The notes: generated by a model from the sequence alone, not told the origin. A stretch of DNA of 64,000 nucleotides from Rahnella bruchi (GCF_003614975.1 NZ_QZWI01000006.1:1-64000), one strand, 5' to 3'. Shown: positions 50,566 through 61,201, numbered from the stretch's first letter. Made by a program: numbers and translations.

Positions 50566-52046
50566 ACTGCGAGCTCCTCATTGGCGTGACATAGCGCCTG
50601 AAAACGGCGCCAGTGAATAGCGAAATCCGCGTGGTTACGGGGAATGTAATGGTGTTGCTCGAAGTTCGTGGCGACGATGCGACGAAATTCAGCGGTATCT
50701 TTTACGGCGTTCAGGGCCATCAGCTGGCAGCCGATATTGCCGAGCGTCGATGCTTCAACCGGTCCGGCGCTGACGTTGATCTGGCAGACGTCCGCGCAAA
50801 GCTGGTTCAGGAACTGGTTCTGGCTACCGCCGCCCACGATGTGAATATCTTCGAGTGGTGCGCCTTGTAAACCGGCCAGTTGCAGGGCGATTCTGCGATA
50901 AAGCATCGCGAGGCTGTCGAAAATGCACCGCGCCAGTTCGGCGGCTGATTCAGGCACGGGCCCGCCAGCCTGCTGACAGGCTTCCCGGATGGCATCCACC
51001 ATTGAAGCCGGATTGATAAAGCGGTCTTCGTTCGGGTTGATTAGGTAGGTAAATGGCTCAATATTTTTAGCCAGCGTTATTAATGACGGCAGGTTCTGAA
51101 TATTCAGCTCTCGGCACACCCGCTGGAAAAGCCACATCCCCATGATATTTCGCAGGACGCGATAGCTGCCGTTGATGCCGCCTTCATTGGTAATGTTGTC
51201 TTGTAAGGCCTGCGCGTGATTGAACGCTTTCGGGCTTTCGATGCCCATTAATGACCAGGTGCCGGAACTGAGATAGGCGCTGTTCGGGCCGGTCAGCGGA
51301 GCGGCGACAACTGCGCTGGCAGTGTCGTGCGTGGCGACGCTGAAAACCGGTACACTGCGGCCCCGCGGGCTTTGCCACAAGCCCGGTGAATTGCCTGGTT
51401 GTGTAGGTTTTTGCAGCCACCGGCGGGGAACGCCTGCCAGTTTCAGCAGATCTTCATCCCAGTTCCCGGTAGAGATATTGAGCATTTGCGTGGTGCTGGC
51501 GTTGGTATATTCCCAGTTCAGCTTTCCGGTCAGGCGGTACATAAAGTAGTCCGGAATCATCAGCATATGCGCGGCCTGGCTGACGATCTCAGGTTGTTGT
51601 TCACTCAGCGCCCGTAACTGATAAAGGGTGTTAAACGGCATAAACTGAATGCCGGTTTTCTGATAGAGACTCTCGCGGCCAAACTGCTGTTCCATCCGCG
51701 CCATCACGCCTTCAGTGCGGTTGTCGCGATAGGCCACCGGTAAACCCACCCGCTGGCCCTGTTCATCGAGCAATACGTAATCCACGCCCCAGGTATCAAT
51801 ACCGATCCCATCCAGTTCAATACCTGAAGCATCAAGGCGATTCAGCCCTTCGAGAATGTGCTGCTCCAGCGCATCCAGATCCCAGGTGTCATGGCCGTCA
51901 ATGCGGGTCAGATTATTAGGAAAACGGTGGATTTCTTTCAGCGTCAGTGTCGCTTCCGGCTGCGGATCCTGACGGGTAAACGTCGCCAGCATCACCCGTC
52001 CGCTGGAAGCGCCGAGGTCAATAGCGGCAAGATGGTGAGTTCTCAT
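50562..52046 (-). CDS. rhaB: Rhamnulokinase
   Basis: The 494-residue FGGY-family sugar kinase begins [21 protein letters not shown] chose the ATG at 52046 because AAGGA lies 9 bases upstream and the length equals that of E. coli RhaB (489). Key features are [12 protein letters not shown], the ATHDTASAV motif and the ATP-side [13 protein letters not shown] and IVGGGSQN. It phosphorylates L-rhamnulose at carbon 1. First gene of the operon, driven by the RhaS/CRP-type promoter at 52076-52170. Confidence 0.95.
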   Translation of the reverse strand: MRTHHLAAIDLGASSGRVMLATFTRQDPQPEATLTLKEIHRFPNNLTRIDGHDTWDLDALEQHILEGLNRLDASGIELDGIGIDTWGVDYVLLDEQGQRVGLPVAYRDNRTEGVMARMEQQFGRESLYQKTGIQFMPFNTLYQLRALSEQQPEIVSQAAHMLMIPDYFMYRLTGKLNWEYTNASTTQMLNISTGNWDEDLLKLAGVPRRWLQKPTQPGNSPGLWQSPRGRSVPVFSVATHDTASAVVAAPLTGPNSAYLSSGTWSLMGIESPKAFNHAQALQDNITNEGGINGSYRVLRNIMGMWLFQRVCRELNIQNLPSLITLAKNIEPFTYLINPNEDRFINPASMVDAIREACQQAGGPVPESAAELARCIFDSLAMLYRRIALQLAGLQGAPLEDIHIVGGGSQNQFLNQLCADVCQINVSAGPVEASTLGNIGCQLMALNAVKDTAEFRRIVATNFEQHHYIPRNHADFAIHWRRFQALCHANEELAV

Positions 52047-52075
52047 AGCGGCCATTCCTTGTTGAGTATGCGGCC

Positions 52076-52170
52076 AGTGTAGGGGAGGTGTTGCGGGGGC
52101 ACCTTCCGGTGATTGCCACCGGTTTTGGCGGGATGGCAGCATCAAAAAGGTAGATGCGAGGCAGATCACA
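52076..52170 (-). promoter_or_regulatory. rhaB promoter with RhaS dyad and CRP site
   Basis: Reading in the rhaB direction from upstream: a CRP site TGTGA-6-TCGCA (52170-52155, 9 of 10 consensus), 3 bp, RhaS half-site ACCTTTTTGATGCTGCC (52151-52135), a 17-bp spacer, then inverted half-site GGCAATCACCGGAAGGT (52117-52101). A -10 TACACT (52081-52076) follows. The half-sites match the published E. coli rhaBAD half-sites at 10 and 12 of 17 positions. The inner site would overlap the -35 by 4 bp, as in E. coli. Confidence 0.8.
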
Positions 52171-52229
52171 GATCGGCTCAAAGCTGGTCTGAACGAATTT
52201 TGCAACGCAGAGGTAACGAGGGATAAGTG

Positions 52230-52280
52230 ACTGTGATCTTTGCCGCAGATCCGAATGATGGTGGCGGCAATCTTGAAAAA
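52230..52280 (+). promoter_or_regulatory. Probable RhaR operator upstream of rhaS
   Basis: Inverted arms TTGCCGC (52240-52246) and GCGGCAA (52264-52270) are separated by 17 bp. Extended to 17-bp half-sites they cover 52230-52246 and 52264-52280, the layout known for RhaR at E. coli rhaSR. TTGAAA (52273-52278) could be the -35. A weaker CRP-like site (TGTGA-6-CCGCA) starts at 52232 and overlaps the left arm. Confidence 0.6.
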
Positions 52281-52387
52281 ATGACCGTTTATGACGTTTT
52301 TCATGCCGTGGTTTGAAGGTAAGAACGTCGGGCACAGGGTAGGGTTGTTTCCCGAAGTATGATGATTTTTTGAACCGGAGGCGATAA

Positions 52388-53215
52388 ATGACGTTACTTA
52401 AGGGTGATGATTATTTTGCGGCACCTGAGCTGACTGTGACGGTTGAGCGGCGTCTTCCGCAAGACGTATTCCCGGAGCATTACCATGATTTTCACGAGAT
52501 TATGCTGGTGGAGAGCGGATCAGGGGTTCATATCTTTAATGACAATCCTTACACGCTGACGGCGGGGACCGTTTGTTTTGTCCGCGCCAGCGATCACCAT
52601 TTATTTGAAAATGTGGATAATTTGCGCCTGACCAATGTGTTATTCCGCTCGCCTAAGGCATTCAGGTTTATTCAGGACGTCGGCCATTTTTTGCCGCAGG
52701 AACATCACTATCAGTCGCAGATCCACTGGCAGCTCAGTCCCTGCGTCATGCAACAGGTTCTGAACTGCATCACGCAACTTGAAGCCTTGCCTGCCAGTGT
52801 GGAAATGGAGCATATCGCCACGCGCGAAAGTTTGTTTTTACAACTGCTGATCCTGCTCTATCAGGATTGTTTCCAGCCACAATTGCGAGATACCTCCGAA
52901 AACAGGGTCAATCAACTTTTGCAATGGCTCCAGTCACATTACAGTGAGGATGTTAACTGGACCGAAGCCGCAGAACGTTTTTCGCTGGCGCTGCGAACCC
53001 TGCACCGTCAGATGAAGCATTACACCGGCATGACACCGCAGCGTTATCTCAACCGGTTGCGTTTACTTGAGGCGCGCCGTCGTTTACATCATAGCGATCA
53101 AAGTATTACGGATATCGCTTACGCCTGTGGATTCAGTGACAGTAACCACTTCTCGACGCAGTTCCGTCGGGAATTTTCGGTGTCGCCAAAACTCATGCGT
53201 GATCAGTTACGTTAA
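52388..53215 (+). CDS. rhaS: AraC-family activator RhaS
   Basis: The 275-residue protein has an N-terminal sugar-binding cupin (EHYHDFHEIMLVESGSG, GTVCFVRASDHH) and a C-terminal pair of helix-turn-helix motifs (WTEAAERFSLALRTLHRQMK and SITDIAYACGFSDSNHFST). With L-rhamnose it activates rhaB and rhaT through the dyads found here. GGAG 8 bases before the ATG. Divergent from rhaB, with rhaR 52-82 bp downstream. Confidence 0.94.
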   Translation: MTLLKGDDYFAAPELTVTVERRLPQDVFPEHYHDFHEIMLVESGSGVHIFNDNPYTLTAGTVCFVRASDHHLFENVDNLRLTNVLFRSPKAFRFIQDVGHFLPQEHHYQSQIHWQLSPCVMQQVLNCITQLEALPASVEMEHIATRESLFLQLLILLYQDCFQPQLRDTSENRVNQLLQWLQSHYSEDVNWTEAAERFSLALRTLHRQMKHYTGMTPQRYLNRLRLLEARRRLHHSDQSITDIAYACGFSDSNHFSTQFRREFSVSPKLMRDQLR

Positions 53216-53297
53216 GCGGCACCTCTTGCGGTTTCGGGGTTTTCCTGCCTGATCCGCCTCGTTTATTTTGTCGTCAAACGGGTATGAGATTGTTGCT

Positions 53298-54170
53298 ATG
53301 TCGCTAAGACTTTTTAAAAATGACTTCTTTCTGACGGGAATGAATTCGGTGGTGGTGGCGGAGCGCCACCCGCAGGCGGATTTTCCCAGTCACGATCATG
53401 ATTTTGACGAGCTGGTGATTGTCTGGCGCGGCAACGGCCTGCATATCTGGAACGACATTCCTTATCCCATCACCTGCGGCGACCTGTTCTATATTAATTC
53501 GCGGGATCGCCACAGTTACGAATCGGTCAACGAACTGGCGCTGGATAATGTGCTGTTTTGTCGTGAGCGTTTTGGGCTGACGGCTGACTGGTCACAATTA
53601 CTGCCGGGGGAAGGCGTCAGCCAGGAGCAACGTTACTGGCGGCTGAGTACCCTCGGAATGTCTGTTCTGCGCGACAAAGTCGATGAGCTTGCCAAAGAAT
53701 GTATGAAATCCGAGCCACTTTCCGTTCAGCTGAGTGAGGCGTTGCTGATGCAGCTGGCGTTGCTGTTGCTGCGTTTTCGCCAGCGGCCTGACAGCGGGGC
53801 TTTACCCGATGCCCATCAGCTGGACCTTTTGCTGATGGCGCTGCGGGCAAATATCGCTGAACCTTTCCATCTGGAGACTTTTTGCCAACAGCACCAGCTA
53901 AATCCCCGCACTTTACGCTCGATCTTCAAACAACATACCGGCATGAATGTGAACCATTATTTGCGACAGCTAAGGCTGTGCCGGGCAATGAGTTTATTGC
54001 GCTATGGCAGCATGACGATCAGTGATGTGGCGGCAGAGTGCGGATTTGATGACAGTAACTATTTCTCTGTGGTGTTCAGTCGCGCCTGTGGTGTATCGCC
54101 GCGTGATTACCGGCATCGTTTCGTCGGACAGGGAGGAAAAACATCCTTGTCACTGATGACGGCAGAATAA
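53298..54170 (+). CDS. rhaR: AraC-family activator RhaR
   Basis: The 290-residue protein has a cupin domain (PSHDHDFDELVIVWRGNGLH, CGDLFYINSRDRHSY) and a C-terminal AraC DNA-binding domain (SDVAAECGFDDSNYFSVVF). RhaR activates the rhaSR promoter when rhamnose is present. The ATG at 53298 is used. A TTG at 53268 is in frame but poorly supported. It is shorter at the N-terminus than E. coli RhaR (312). A terminator stem includes its stop codon. Confidence 0.92.
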   Translation: MSLRLFKNDFFLTGMNSVVVAERHPQADFPSHDHDFDELVIVWRGNGLHIWNDIPYPITCGDLFYINSRDRHSYESVNELALDNVLFCRERFGLTADWSQLLPGEGVSQEQRYWRLSTLGMSVLRDKVDELAKECMKSEPLSVQLSEALLMQLALLLLRFRQRPDSGALPDAHQLDLLLMALRANIAEPFHLETFCQQHQLNPRTLRSIFKQHTGMNVNHYLRQLRLCRAMSLLRYGSMTISDVAAECGFDDSNYFSVVFSRACGVSPRDYRHRFVGQGGKTSLSLMTAE

Positions 54171-54185
54171 TTTCTGCCGTCTTTT
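54158..54185 (+). terminator. Terminator of rhaSR
   Basis: GACGGCAGAA (54158-54167) pairs perfectly with TTCTGCCGTC (54172-54181) across a 4-nt loop and is followed by TTTT. The rhaR stop codon is in the loop region. It separates rhaR from convergent rhaT. Confidence 0.85.
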
Positions 54186-54214
54186 AAGGACTGTCTTTTA
54201 AAGCGTTTTACGCG

Positions 54215-55249
54215 TTACAGCGCTAATCCCAGACCGACGATATTGGCCGCCAGAATGATAACCAAACCGCCAATGATCAGGATCCTGACCGGCTTTTTGC
54301 CAACGCCGGTCCATTCTTTCAATATCAGCCCGACAATCCCGCCGCACAATACGTAGAAGCTCATATGCAGCATCCAGCTCATGTAGTCATATTTGATCGG
54401 AATGCTGGCGTGGCCCCATGCGTAGAAGAAGAATTGCAAATACCACATCACACCGGCAATTATCGAGAACATGATGTTGGTGAGCAGCAGAGATTTCGTG
54501 ACCGACATATCTGCCCTGAGCGAGATGCTTTTACGCGTAGCGAGGCGGATAAAACAGAAGCCAAGGTTGACGATGGCACCGCCACCCATAATAACCACAT
54601 AGCTTGGCAGCGCGACGTACAGCGGGTCGATACCCAACGCCCGTGCAGCCTCATGCATCGGTACTGCGGCACTCATGGCGAAAGACATCCCGGCAGAGAA
54701 AACGCCGCACATGACGGCCAGGATCAGCCCTTTTTTCAGGTTGAATTCTTCTGCCTTAATACCGAGAGCTTTCTCTTTCAGATAACCGGCGTAACTGACC
54801 ACGCCTACCCCAATCACGGCGACAAAGACGCCGAGCAACGTCAGCTGACCGCCGGCAGTGCCGAACAGCATGTCAATTTTCCCTTGCAGGATGGGCGTCA
54901 TCAGCGTGCCGATGATCAGGGTGATGCCGATGGCAATCCCTATTCCTAAAGACATGCCGAGATAGCGCATGGTCAGGCCGTAGTTGATGTTACCGATGCC
55001 CCACATTGCGCCGAACAGGAAGATGGGAAGGAGCGTCGCAAAACTGAATGAACCGTAATATGCCCAGAAATCAGGGAGTAAAATGTAGCTGACGACCCAG
55101 GGAAGAATAATCCACGAGAAGAAACCGCCCAGCGACCACATGGTTTCCCATGACCATTTTTTGACTTGTTTGAAAGGTGCATAGAAGCAAGCTGCGCTGG
55201 CCGCTCCTATCAGATGCCAGATAATCCCTAAAACTATCGAATTGTTCAT
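54215..55249 (-). CDS. rhaT: L-rhamnose/proton symporter RhaT
   Basis: The 344-residue protein has about ten membrane spans and matches RhaT from start ([19 protein letters not shown]) to end. It couples L-rhamnose uptake to protons. Its length equals that of E. coli RhaT. It is convergent with rhaR and carries its own RhaS/CRP promoter about 90 bp upstream. Confidence 0.95.
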   Translation of the reverse strand: MNNSIVLGIIWHLIGAASAACFYAPFKQVKKWSWETMWSLGGFFSWIILPWVVSYILLPDFWAYYGSFSFATLLPIFLFGAMWGIGNINYGLTMRYLGMSLGIGIAIGITLIIGTLMTPILQGKIDMLFGTAGGQLTLLGVFVAVIGVGVVSYAGYLKEKALGIKAEEFNLKKGLILAVMCGVFSAGMSFAMSAAVPMHEAARALGIDPLYVALPSYVVIMGGGAIVNLGFCFIRLATRKSISLRADMSVTKSLLLTNIMFSIIAGVMWYLQFFFYAWGHASIPIKYDYMSWMLHMSFYVLCGGIVGLILKEWTGVGKKPVRILIIGGLVIILAANIVGLGLAL

Positions 55250-55349
55250 ACACCGGACCTTTTTATGTAGATAAACGTACTGGTGAAGAGATAAGTAAAA
55301 ACGCCGCGCCCTGCTGATCCGTCAGAAGTCAGGGCTGCGGCTGGGCGTT

Positions 55350-55444
55350 AGTGTAAGAAGTGTCCGGAGGAGCAACCTTCCGGTCAGTGCCACGTGAAAA
55401 TAAGTGCTGGCACTCGCCGAAAGGTCGGGGTGAGTCAGTTCACA
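55350..55444 (-). promoter_or_regulatory. rhaT promoter with RhaS dyad and CRP site
   Basis: In the rhaT direction: CRP site TGTGA-6-TCACC (55444-55429), 3 bp, half-site ACCTTTCGGCGAGTGCC (55425-55409), a 17-bp spacer, and inverted half-site GGCACTGACCGGAAGGT (55391-55375). A -10 TACACT follows (55355-55350). Every distance equals that in the rhaB promoter. The half-sites match E. coli rhaBAD half-site 1 at 12 of 17. Confidence 0.8.
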
Positions 55445-55844
55445 AATTAAGAAATGGAAAGAATAATCATGTTAAAACAAGAGAGTAGCGTGTTTTGCTG
55501 GCGCAGGGAATGAGCGAGTAGGTGCAGCAGACAGGAAGTTCAAAACATTTAAAAATGGAGTTTAGGATTATCTTTATTCAAATTTATTAAGATGGGGTCG
55601 TTCGACGGTTTTAGATTATTTAAGCAAATTCGTGAAATCAAAAGGTAACATCGTTCAGTAACATTCAATATGATAAATAAGCGATTATCTTTCAGCCAGA
55701 ATCGTTAATCTGGCTGAAAGTTGAATGGTTATGCAGCAGAAATGAATGTACGGCACTAATAATGACTATCTGACCGTGATAAATATGTAAGCGGGAAATA
55801 AATACAATAAAAACGCTGTTATCAATGTTACTTTCAGCAATTCC
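55445..55844. other. AT-rich spacer between rhaT promoter and diguanylate cyclase gene
   Basis: No gene is visible. It contains the stem CTTTCAGCCAGA/TCTGGCTGAAAG at 55689-55720 (12 perfect pairs, 8-nt loop) about 125 bp past the cyclase stop. This is a possible 3' hairpin of that leftward transcript, without a T-tract. Confidence 0.45.
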
Positions 55845-56951
55845 TCAGGCCATTCTTTCCCCGATGACTTCCTCGATAGTGTCATCCGTGTCTCTGTCTT
55901 CTTCCCAGGCATAGAATATCTTATTACGTCCGCTGTTTTTGGCGTTATACAGTGAGGAATCAGCTTTACCCAGAGCCCGAATAAAATCGCCTTCTTCAAG
56001 TGCGGCGAGTCCGGCACTGACCGTGACATGCGTGGAGACTTCCGCATTAAACAAATGCTGAATATTCAGCCCGAGAACTTTATTCTGGATGCGTTCCGCC
56101 ATGCGAACCGCATGCTCCTGCTTGACGTTAGACATCAGCACCAGAAATTCCTCGCCGCCATAGCGGACAACCACATCCCGGGAACGGACGGCATCGCGTA
56201 TAGCGGCTGAAACGCGCACCAGCGCCTGGTCGCCCATATGATGGCCGTAGTTGTCGTTGTAGGCTTTGAAATGGTCGATATCCAGCAGCATGACGTAGTG
56301 CCCGGAAGCCTGATTAAACAAGGTTTCCAGCTTGTTTTGCAGCCCGCGACGGTTATACAGGCCGGTGAGCGGATCCAGCATACTCAGGTCGCTGAATTTC
56401 TCCCGCTCGCTGTACAGATTGGACACCATTCTGCGCGTAAATTCATCGCTGCGTTTGAGCATCAGATGGTGTAACCACAGACCTATCAGCGGCAGGGAAA
56501 TGGTAAATAAGATACGCCCGACGTGTTGAAAATCGTCTAAAAAGATGACGCAAATAGTCGAAGGTACTGCATGAAGACAAAAAGCCAGAAAATTATCTGA
56601 TAAAGCGATAGCACTGATAAAGAATATACTGAGTAAACTGACCAGAAGATAATTTTTATCTGTCTGACCAATTTCAGCAAAACGAAAGGCTATTTGCCAT
56701 CCCCATAACAGCCCGACGATGACGGAGCACATATTCAGATGAGCAGAATAATTTTTCTTGCTGAAAAATGAAAATATTAATCCCGCGCAGCATAGGCCAC
56801 AAATCAGGACCAGTGGAAAAGGCATTGAGGACGAGCCTTCTGGCGGATAAACCATAGAAAATAGCGCAGTGGCACTATTTAAAAAAAAGAATAGCAACAT
56901 CGCCAGCCGATGTTTGCTTTTCAGCAGCTCATCATAGGAATGAGATATCAT
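55845..56951 (-). CDS. Membrane-bound diguanylate cyclase (GGDEF domain)
   Basis: The 368-residue protein has about six membrane segments in residues 15-165, then a short helix and a GGDEF domain with DPLTGLYNRRGL, the substrate region LLDIDHFKAYNDNYGH and an active-site RYGGEEFLVL (GGEEF variant). No separate sensor domain is seen, so the membrane part may sense the signal. ATG 56951 is used. The upstream TTG is unlikely. It makes cyclic-di-GMP, adding to YfiN. I do not know an E. coli gene it clearly equals. Confidence 0.88.
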   Translation of the reverse strand: MISHSYDELLKSKHRLAMLLFFFLNSATALFSMVYPPEGSSSMPFPLVLICGLCCAGLIFSFFSKKNYSAHLNMCSVIVGLLWGWQIAFRFAEIGQTDKNYLLVSLLSIFFISAIALSDNFLAFCLHAVPSTICVIFLDDFQHVGRILFTISLPLIGLWLHHLMLKRSDEFTRRMVSNLYSEREKFSDLSMLDPLTGLYNRRGLQNKLETLFNQASGHYVMLLDIDHFKAYNDNYGHHMGDQALVRVSAAIRDAVRSRDVVVRYGGEEFLVLMSNVKQEHAVRMAERIQNKVLGLNIQHLFNAEVSTHVTVSAGLAALEEGDFIRALGKADSSLYNAKNSGRNKIFYAWEEDRDTDDTIEEVIGERMA

Positions 56952-57233
56952 CAAATTTACTCTATTTAGCGTGTGTTGGTCTGAATAGAAAAAGTGTCAT
57001 ATCGCCTTATACTGCGTGCTTATTCGGTTAAGCAAGATTGCATGCAGACAGGCTAATAGTTCTAATAGGTAATTATTAGAATTCAATAAATGTCGTTATT
57101 AGCGTAACTATTTTAATATAGGTGCTTGAGCTAATTTGTTTTACCGCTTCAAAATTAGCACTTTTGTCGTCAGGTGTCACCCTAACGGAGGGGACGACTG
57201 CAAATAGGTGGTAAATGAGAAAAAATCCTATAT

Positions 57234-57252
57234 GATATTGGTTCTCATTATC
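57234..57252 (+). promoter_or_regulatory. Fur box
   Basis: The 19-bp site matches the classical Fur consensus at 15 positions, with both outer ends intact (GATA at the left, TCATTATC at the right). It ends 18 bp before the preferred start of the yjjZ-like gene, where a bound repressor would block transcription or early leader synthesis. Confidence 0.7.
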
Positions 57253-57270
57253 AACGTTTGGAGCAGGGTT

Positions 57271-57555
57271 ATGATACCGGCGATTGTCATAGCATGTGGG
57301 ATCTGGGCGGTTGTCTGGATATTGGGTAAGCGTCTCACCAGTGGCTGGGGTGTGTTGCTGCCCTGTGCACTAATGCCTTTGCTGGCGCTGACGCATATGA
57401 CGCTCGACCAGCTGCGGATGCTGGTGGTGGTCGCAATGCTGGCAACATTGGTCATGCTGTTTCACCGCACTTTGCGTCATTACATGCTGCTGCCGTCGTT
57501 TATGGCGCTGGCAGGCGGACTGGCTGCGGTAACGTTGAATTTTAGTTTGCTTTAA
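57271..57555 (+). CDS. yjjZ: YjjZ-like (DUF1435) small membrane protein
   Basis: This 94-residue protein has several hydrophobic stretches (AIVIACGIWAVVWILGK, LLPCALMPLLALTHM, LVVVAMLATLVMLFH) and the pattern TSGWGVLLP, RTLRHYMLLPSFMALAGGL that I associate with the DUF1435 family of YjjZ. The ATG at 57271 has GGAG about 8 bases upstream. Longer starts would run through the Fur box. In E. coli, yjjZ lies between Fur-regulated fhuF and leuQPV. Here the tRNA-Leu genes follow as expected, but fhuF is not on this side. Confidence 0.7.
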   Translation: MIPAIVIACGIWAVVWILGKRLTSGWGVLLPCALMPLLALTHMTLDQLRMLVVVAMLATLVMLFHRTLRHYMLLPSFMALAGGLAAVTLNFSLL

Positions 57556-57681
57556 GAAGTCGTCATAAATAAAAGGAAATCAGGATGAAAAATAAAAAAC
57601 ACAGCAAGGCTGTAGGGCTTTTTTACTTTTTGAAATCGAAAGAGGTCATACAGGAGTGTAAAGCTGAGGAGCAAAATCATG

Positions 57682-57768
57682 TGGTGCGAAGAGAGGGACT
57701 TGAACCCTCACGTCCGTAAGAACACTAACACCTGAAGCTAGCGCGTCTACCAATTCCGCCACCTTCGC
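57682..57768 (-). tRNA. tRNA-Leu (anticodon CAG), copy A
   Basis: The 87-nt gene has acceptor GCGAAGG, a T-loop with GGTTCAAGTCC, a long variable arm as in class II tRNAs, the anticodon loop CTTCAGGTG (anticodon CAG) and an encoded CCA. It is near-identical to E. coli leuQPV tRNAs. Two copies are present here instead of three. Confidence 0.97.
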
Positions 57769-57813
57769 ACAGATGATTTCTGCTTACTGCTGATTCGATT
57801 TATATCACCGGAG

Positions 57814-57899
57814 TGGTGCGAAGGGAGGGACTCGAACCCTCACATCCAAAGGACACTAACACCTGAAGCTAGCGCGTCTACCAATTCCGCCACCATCGC
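57814..57899 (-). tRNA. tRNA-Leu (anticodon CAG), copy B with acceptor-stem mismatch
   Basis: The 86-nt gene has the same D-arm, anticodon loop (CAG), long variable arm and encoded CCA as copy A. Its acceptor starts GCGATGG, facing CCTTCGC, so base 5 faces base 68 as T-T. Variable-arm sequence also differs from copy A. It is transcribed leftward, before copy A, probably in one unit. Confidence 0.95.
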
Positions 57900-58092
57900 T
57901 TCCAATTGATTACTGTGTTGACGCATTCATCGGAATGTCATCAGCAAGTAACACAACCACGGGGGCGAATTCTAGAGATTTTCCCACAGGCGTCAATAGT
58001 TATTTCCCCCATTTCGGACGTTTGATGTAAAAAACAGCATATTCACCGTGAATGGTTCAGTGTGTCAGAGAGTCCTCAGGTTAATCGATGGT

Positions 58093-59031
58093 TTAATCAA
58101 CGATTTTTCCAATAATAGCATCCTGTTTCGCCGGATGATCCGAGGGGGTAAACAGCGTGATTAACCAGTCCAGCAGCACACGGATCCTCGGCGCGAGAAA
58201 ACGGCCGGGCGGATACATAATGTATAGCGGCATCGGCGGCGGAAGGTGCTGATGCAACACCTCTACCAGTTCTCCCTGTGCCAGCTCCTGCGCCATTGCC
58301 AGCTCTGAGGCCTGAATCAGTCCGAAACCGGCTTTTGCGGCGGCGACATAGGCATCAGCGCCACTGACGGTCAGTTTGCTCGCCAGCTGTCGCTTTTCGA
58401 CTTTTCCGTCTGTCACGAATTCCAGATGTGAATCTGCCCGCTGATGAGCAAAAAAGTAGCCTACAGCCTGATGTCCCTCGAGACTTTCCGGCGTTTGCGG
58501 TGTACCGAATTTCGCTAAATACTCAGGAGAGGCGCAGGTAATTTGTTTCAAATCCGCCAGATGGCGCGACTGTAAATTGTCATCTTCTGACGGCCAGGCT
58601 CGCACCACACAATCCACACTCTGATCGAGCAGATTGATGGCGTTGTCATTGGCGCTGACACTCAGGGTGATTTGCGGATAACGCTGATAAAACGTCTGCA
58701 AGGCAGGGATCACCATCACGCGAGCCAAAGAATGCGGCATATCGATGCGGACCACGCCTGCGGGCTGGTTTTTGTGATGAGCAAACAAGGTGTCGGATTC
58801 TTCCAGCGCCGAGATCAGTTGCAGACAGCGTTGGTAGTAAATTTTGCCTTCATCGGTGATTTTGACCTGCCGAGTGGTACGCAGAAACAGGCGGACCCCG
58901 AGCTTTTGCTCCAGCCGTTTGAGTGTCGTGCTGACCGTCGCCCGTGGCAGATTCAGATCTTCCGCTGCCCGGCTAAAACTTTCGAGTTCGGCAATCCGGA
59001 TGAAAATTTTCATCGCCTGAATTTGATCCAT
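58093..59031 (-). CDS. LysR-family transcriptional regulator
   Basis: The 312-residue protein has the winged helix-turn-helix at its N-terminus (MKIFIRIAELESFSRAAEDL, RATVSTTLKRLEQKLGVRLF) and a LysR substrate-binding domain. ATG 59031 is used, with AGGA 6 bases upstream. It is divergent from the aldo-keto reductase gene across 126 bp, the classic LysR-target arrangement, so it likely controls that gene. Confidence 0.9.
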   Translation of the reverse strand: MDQIQAMKIFIRIAELESFSRAAEDLNLPRATVSTTLKRLEQKLGVRLFLRTTRQVKITDEGKIYYQRCLQLISALEESDTLFAHHKNQPAGVVRIDMPHSLARVMVIPALQTFYQRYPQITLSVSANDNAINLLDQSVDCVVRAWPSEDDNLQSRHLADLKQITCASPEYLAKFGTPQTPESLEGHQAVGYFFAHQRADSHLEFVTDGKVEKRQLASKLTVSGADAYVAAAKAGFGLIQASELAMAQELAQGELVEVLHQHLPPPMPLYIMYPPGRFLAPRIRVLLDWLITLFTPSDHPAKQDAIIGKIVD

Positions 59032-59157
59032 AACGTTCCTGCTGATTGTTTGCGATTTATGAACAGTGTTGCACGTTTTCACTGATTTATCTTTCCTGGC
59101 ATAACAACCACACTTCACTTCGTTACTTCCCTCTCTGAGTCAAAAAAGGAAAATCCG

Positions 59158-60150
<993 letters not shown>

Positions 60151-60154
60151 CTGA

Positions 60155-61201
60155 TTAACGTTTTTTCTTTTTCAAATCGCGCGGCGGACGGCCACGGACG
60201 GCTTTATAAACCTTGAAGCGACCGTTTTGTGCCAGCACTTCATGGCTGCCGAAAGCGTCATCGAGCAGGGCGGCATAGGGCAGGAAGGCGTTAGCCACAA
60301 TGCGCAGTTCGCCGCCAATGTTCAGATGGCCTACCGCGCCACGGATCAGCTGTTCAGCCGCAGTCAGGCTGGTTTGCAGACCTTCGTGGAACGGCGGGTT
60401 GGAGATGATGATGTCAAAACGACCGGCAATGTCGGAATAGACGTTGCTGGCGATCACTTCGCCCGGCAGGTCGTTCGCCGCCAGTGTGGCGCGGCTGGCT
60501 TCGATAGCGGCTGCGCTCACATCGCTGAGCGTGACTTTCATCTTCGGCGAGTACATGGCCAGCACAGAGGCCAGCACGCCGGAGCCACAAGCTACATCCA
60601 GCACTTTGCCTTTCACCGGCTCTTCGAATGTGTTGATCAGCAGCAGGCTTCCGCTGTCCAGACCTTCACGGCTGAATACGCCCGGCAGAGTTTTGATGGT
60701 CACTTCTTCCACCATGTACTGATCCCACCAGCCATCCGCATCAAATTCAGGCTGCTTTTCCAGACGACCATGATACAAACCACAGCGACGCGCGCTGTCG
60801 ATTTTGCTTAGCTCACACAGGCCTTCCAGCGTGGTTTCCGCACTGCGGACGCCGCTGCGGTTTTCACCGATGACAAACACATCAATGCCGACCGGCAATT
60901 GTGAAAGTAAGTTGAACAGTTGGAATTTGGCTTCCAGTTTGCTTTTCGGCCAGTAATACACCAGCACATCGCAAGGGGCGATAAGCTCAGCGTCAGCCAG
61001 CAAACCAAACTGAACGTTTTCGCCCAGACTTTTACTGAGCATCTGCCAGTGATGGTACATATTGGTGTGGACGCGGACTTCTTCGGCGTCAATTTCAGCA
61101 GGCAGATTGTCTTGTAAGTCGCCGGCGAACAATACGCGGCGGCCTTCGAATTCTTCGCTATGGCGCAGTATAACTTCGCTGGCCGGAGTTAATGCAGACA
61201 T
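60155..61201 (-). CDS. rsmC: 16S rRNA (guanine-1207) N2-methyltransferase
   Basis: The 348-residue protein has an N-terminal RsmC-specific domain ([19 protein letters not shown]) and a C-terminal methyltransferase with SAM-binding [16 protein letters not shown] and catalytic NPPFHEG. It methylates G1207 of 16S rRNA. The C-terminus is lysine-rich (five lysines at the end). It is located next to tRNA-Leu and divergent from holD, as in E. coli. Confidence 0.95.
   Translation of the reverse strand: MSALTPASEVILRHSEEFEGRRVLFAGDLQDNLPAEIDAEEVRVHTNMYHHWQMLSKSLGENVQFGLLADAELIAPCDVLVYYWPKSKLEAKFQLFNLLSQLPVGIDVFVIGENRSGVRSAETTLEGLCELSKIDSARRCGLYHGRLEKQPEFDADGWWDQYMVEEVTIKTLPGVFSREGLDSGSLLLINTFEEPVKGKVLDVACGSGVLASVLAMYSPKMKVTLSDVSAAAIEASRATLAANDLPGEVIASNVYSDIAGRFDIIISNPPFHEGLQTSLTAAEQLIRGAVGHLNIGGELRIVANAFLPYAALLDDAFGSHEVLAQNGRFKVYKAVRGRPPRDLKKKKR

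Noticed and set aside
57660-57900. CRISPR-like repetition
   Set aside because: The repeated units are the two tRNA-Leu genes. No CRISPR array was seen in the window.
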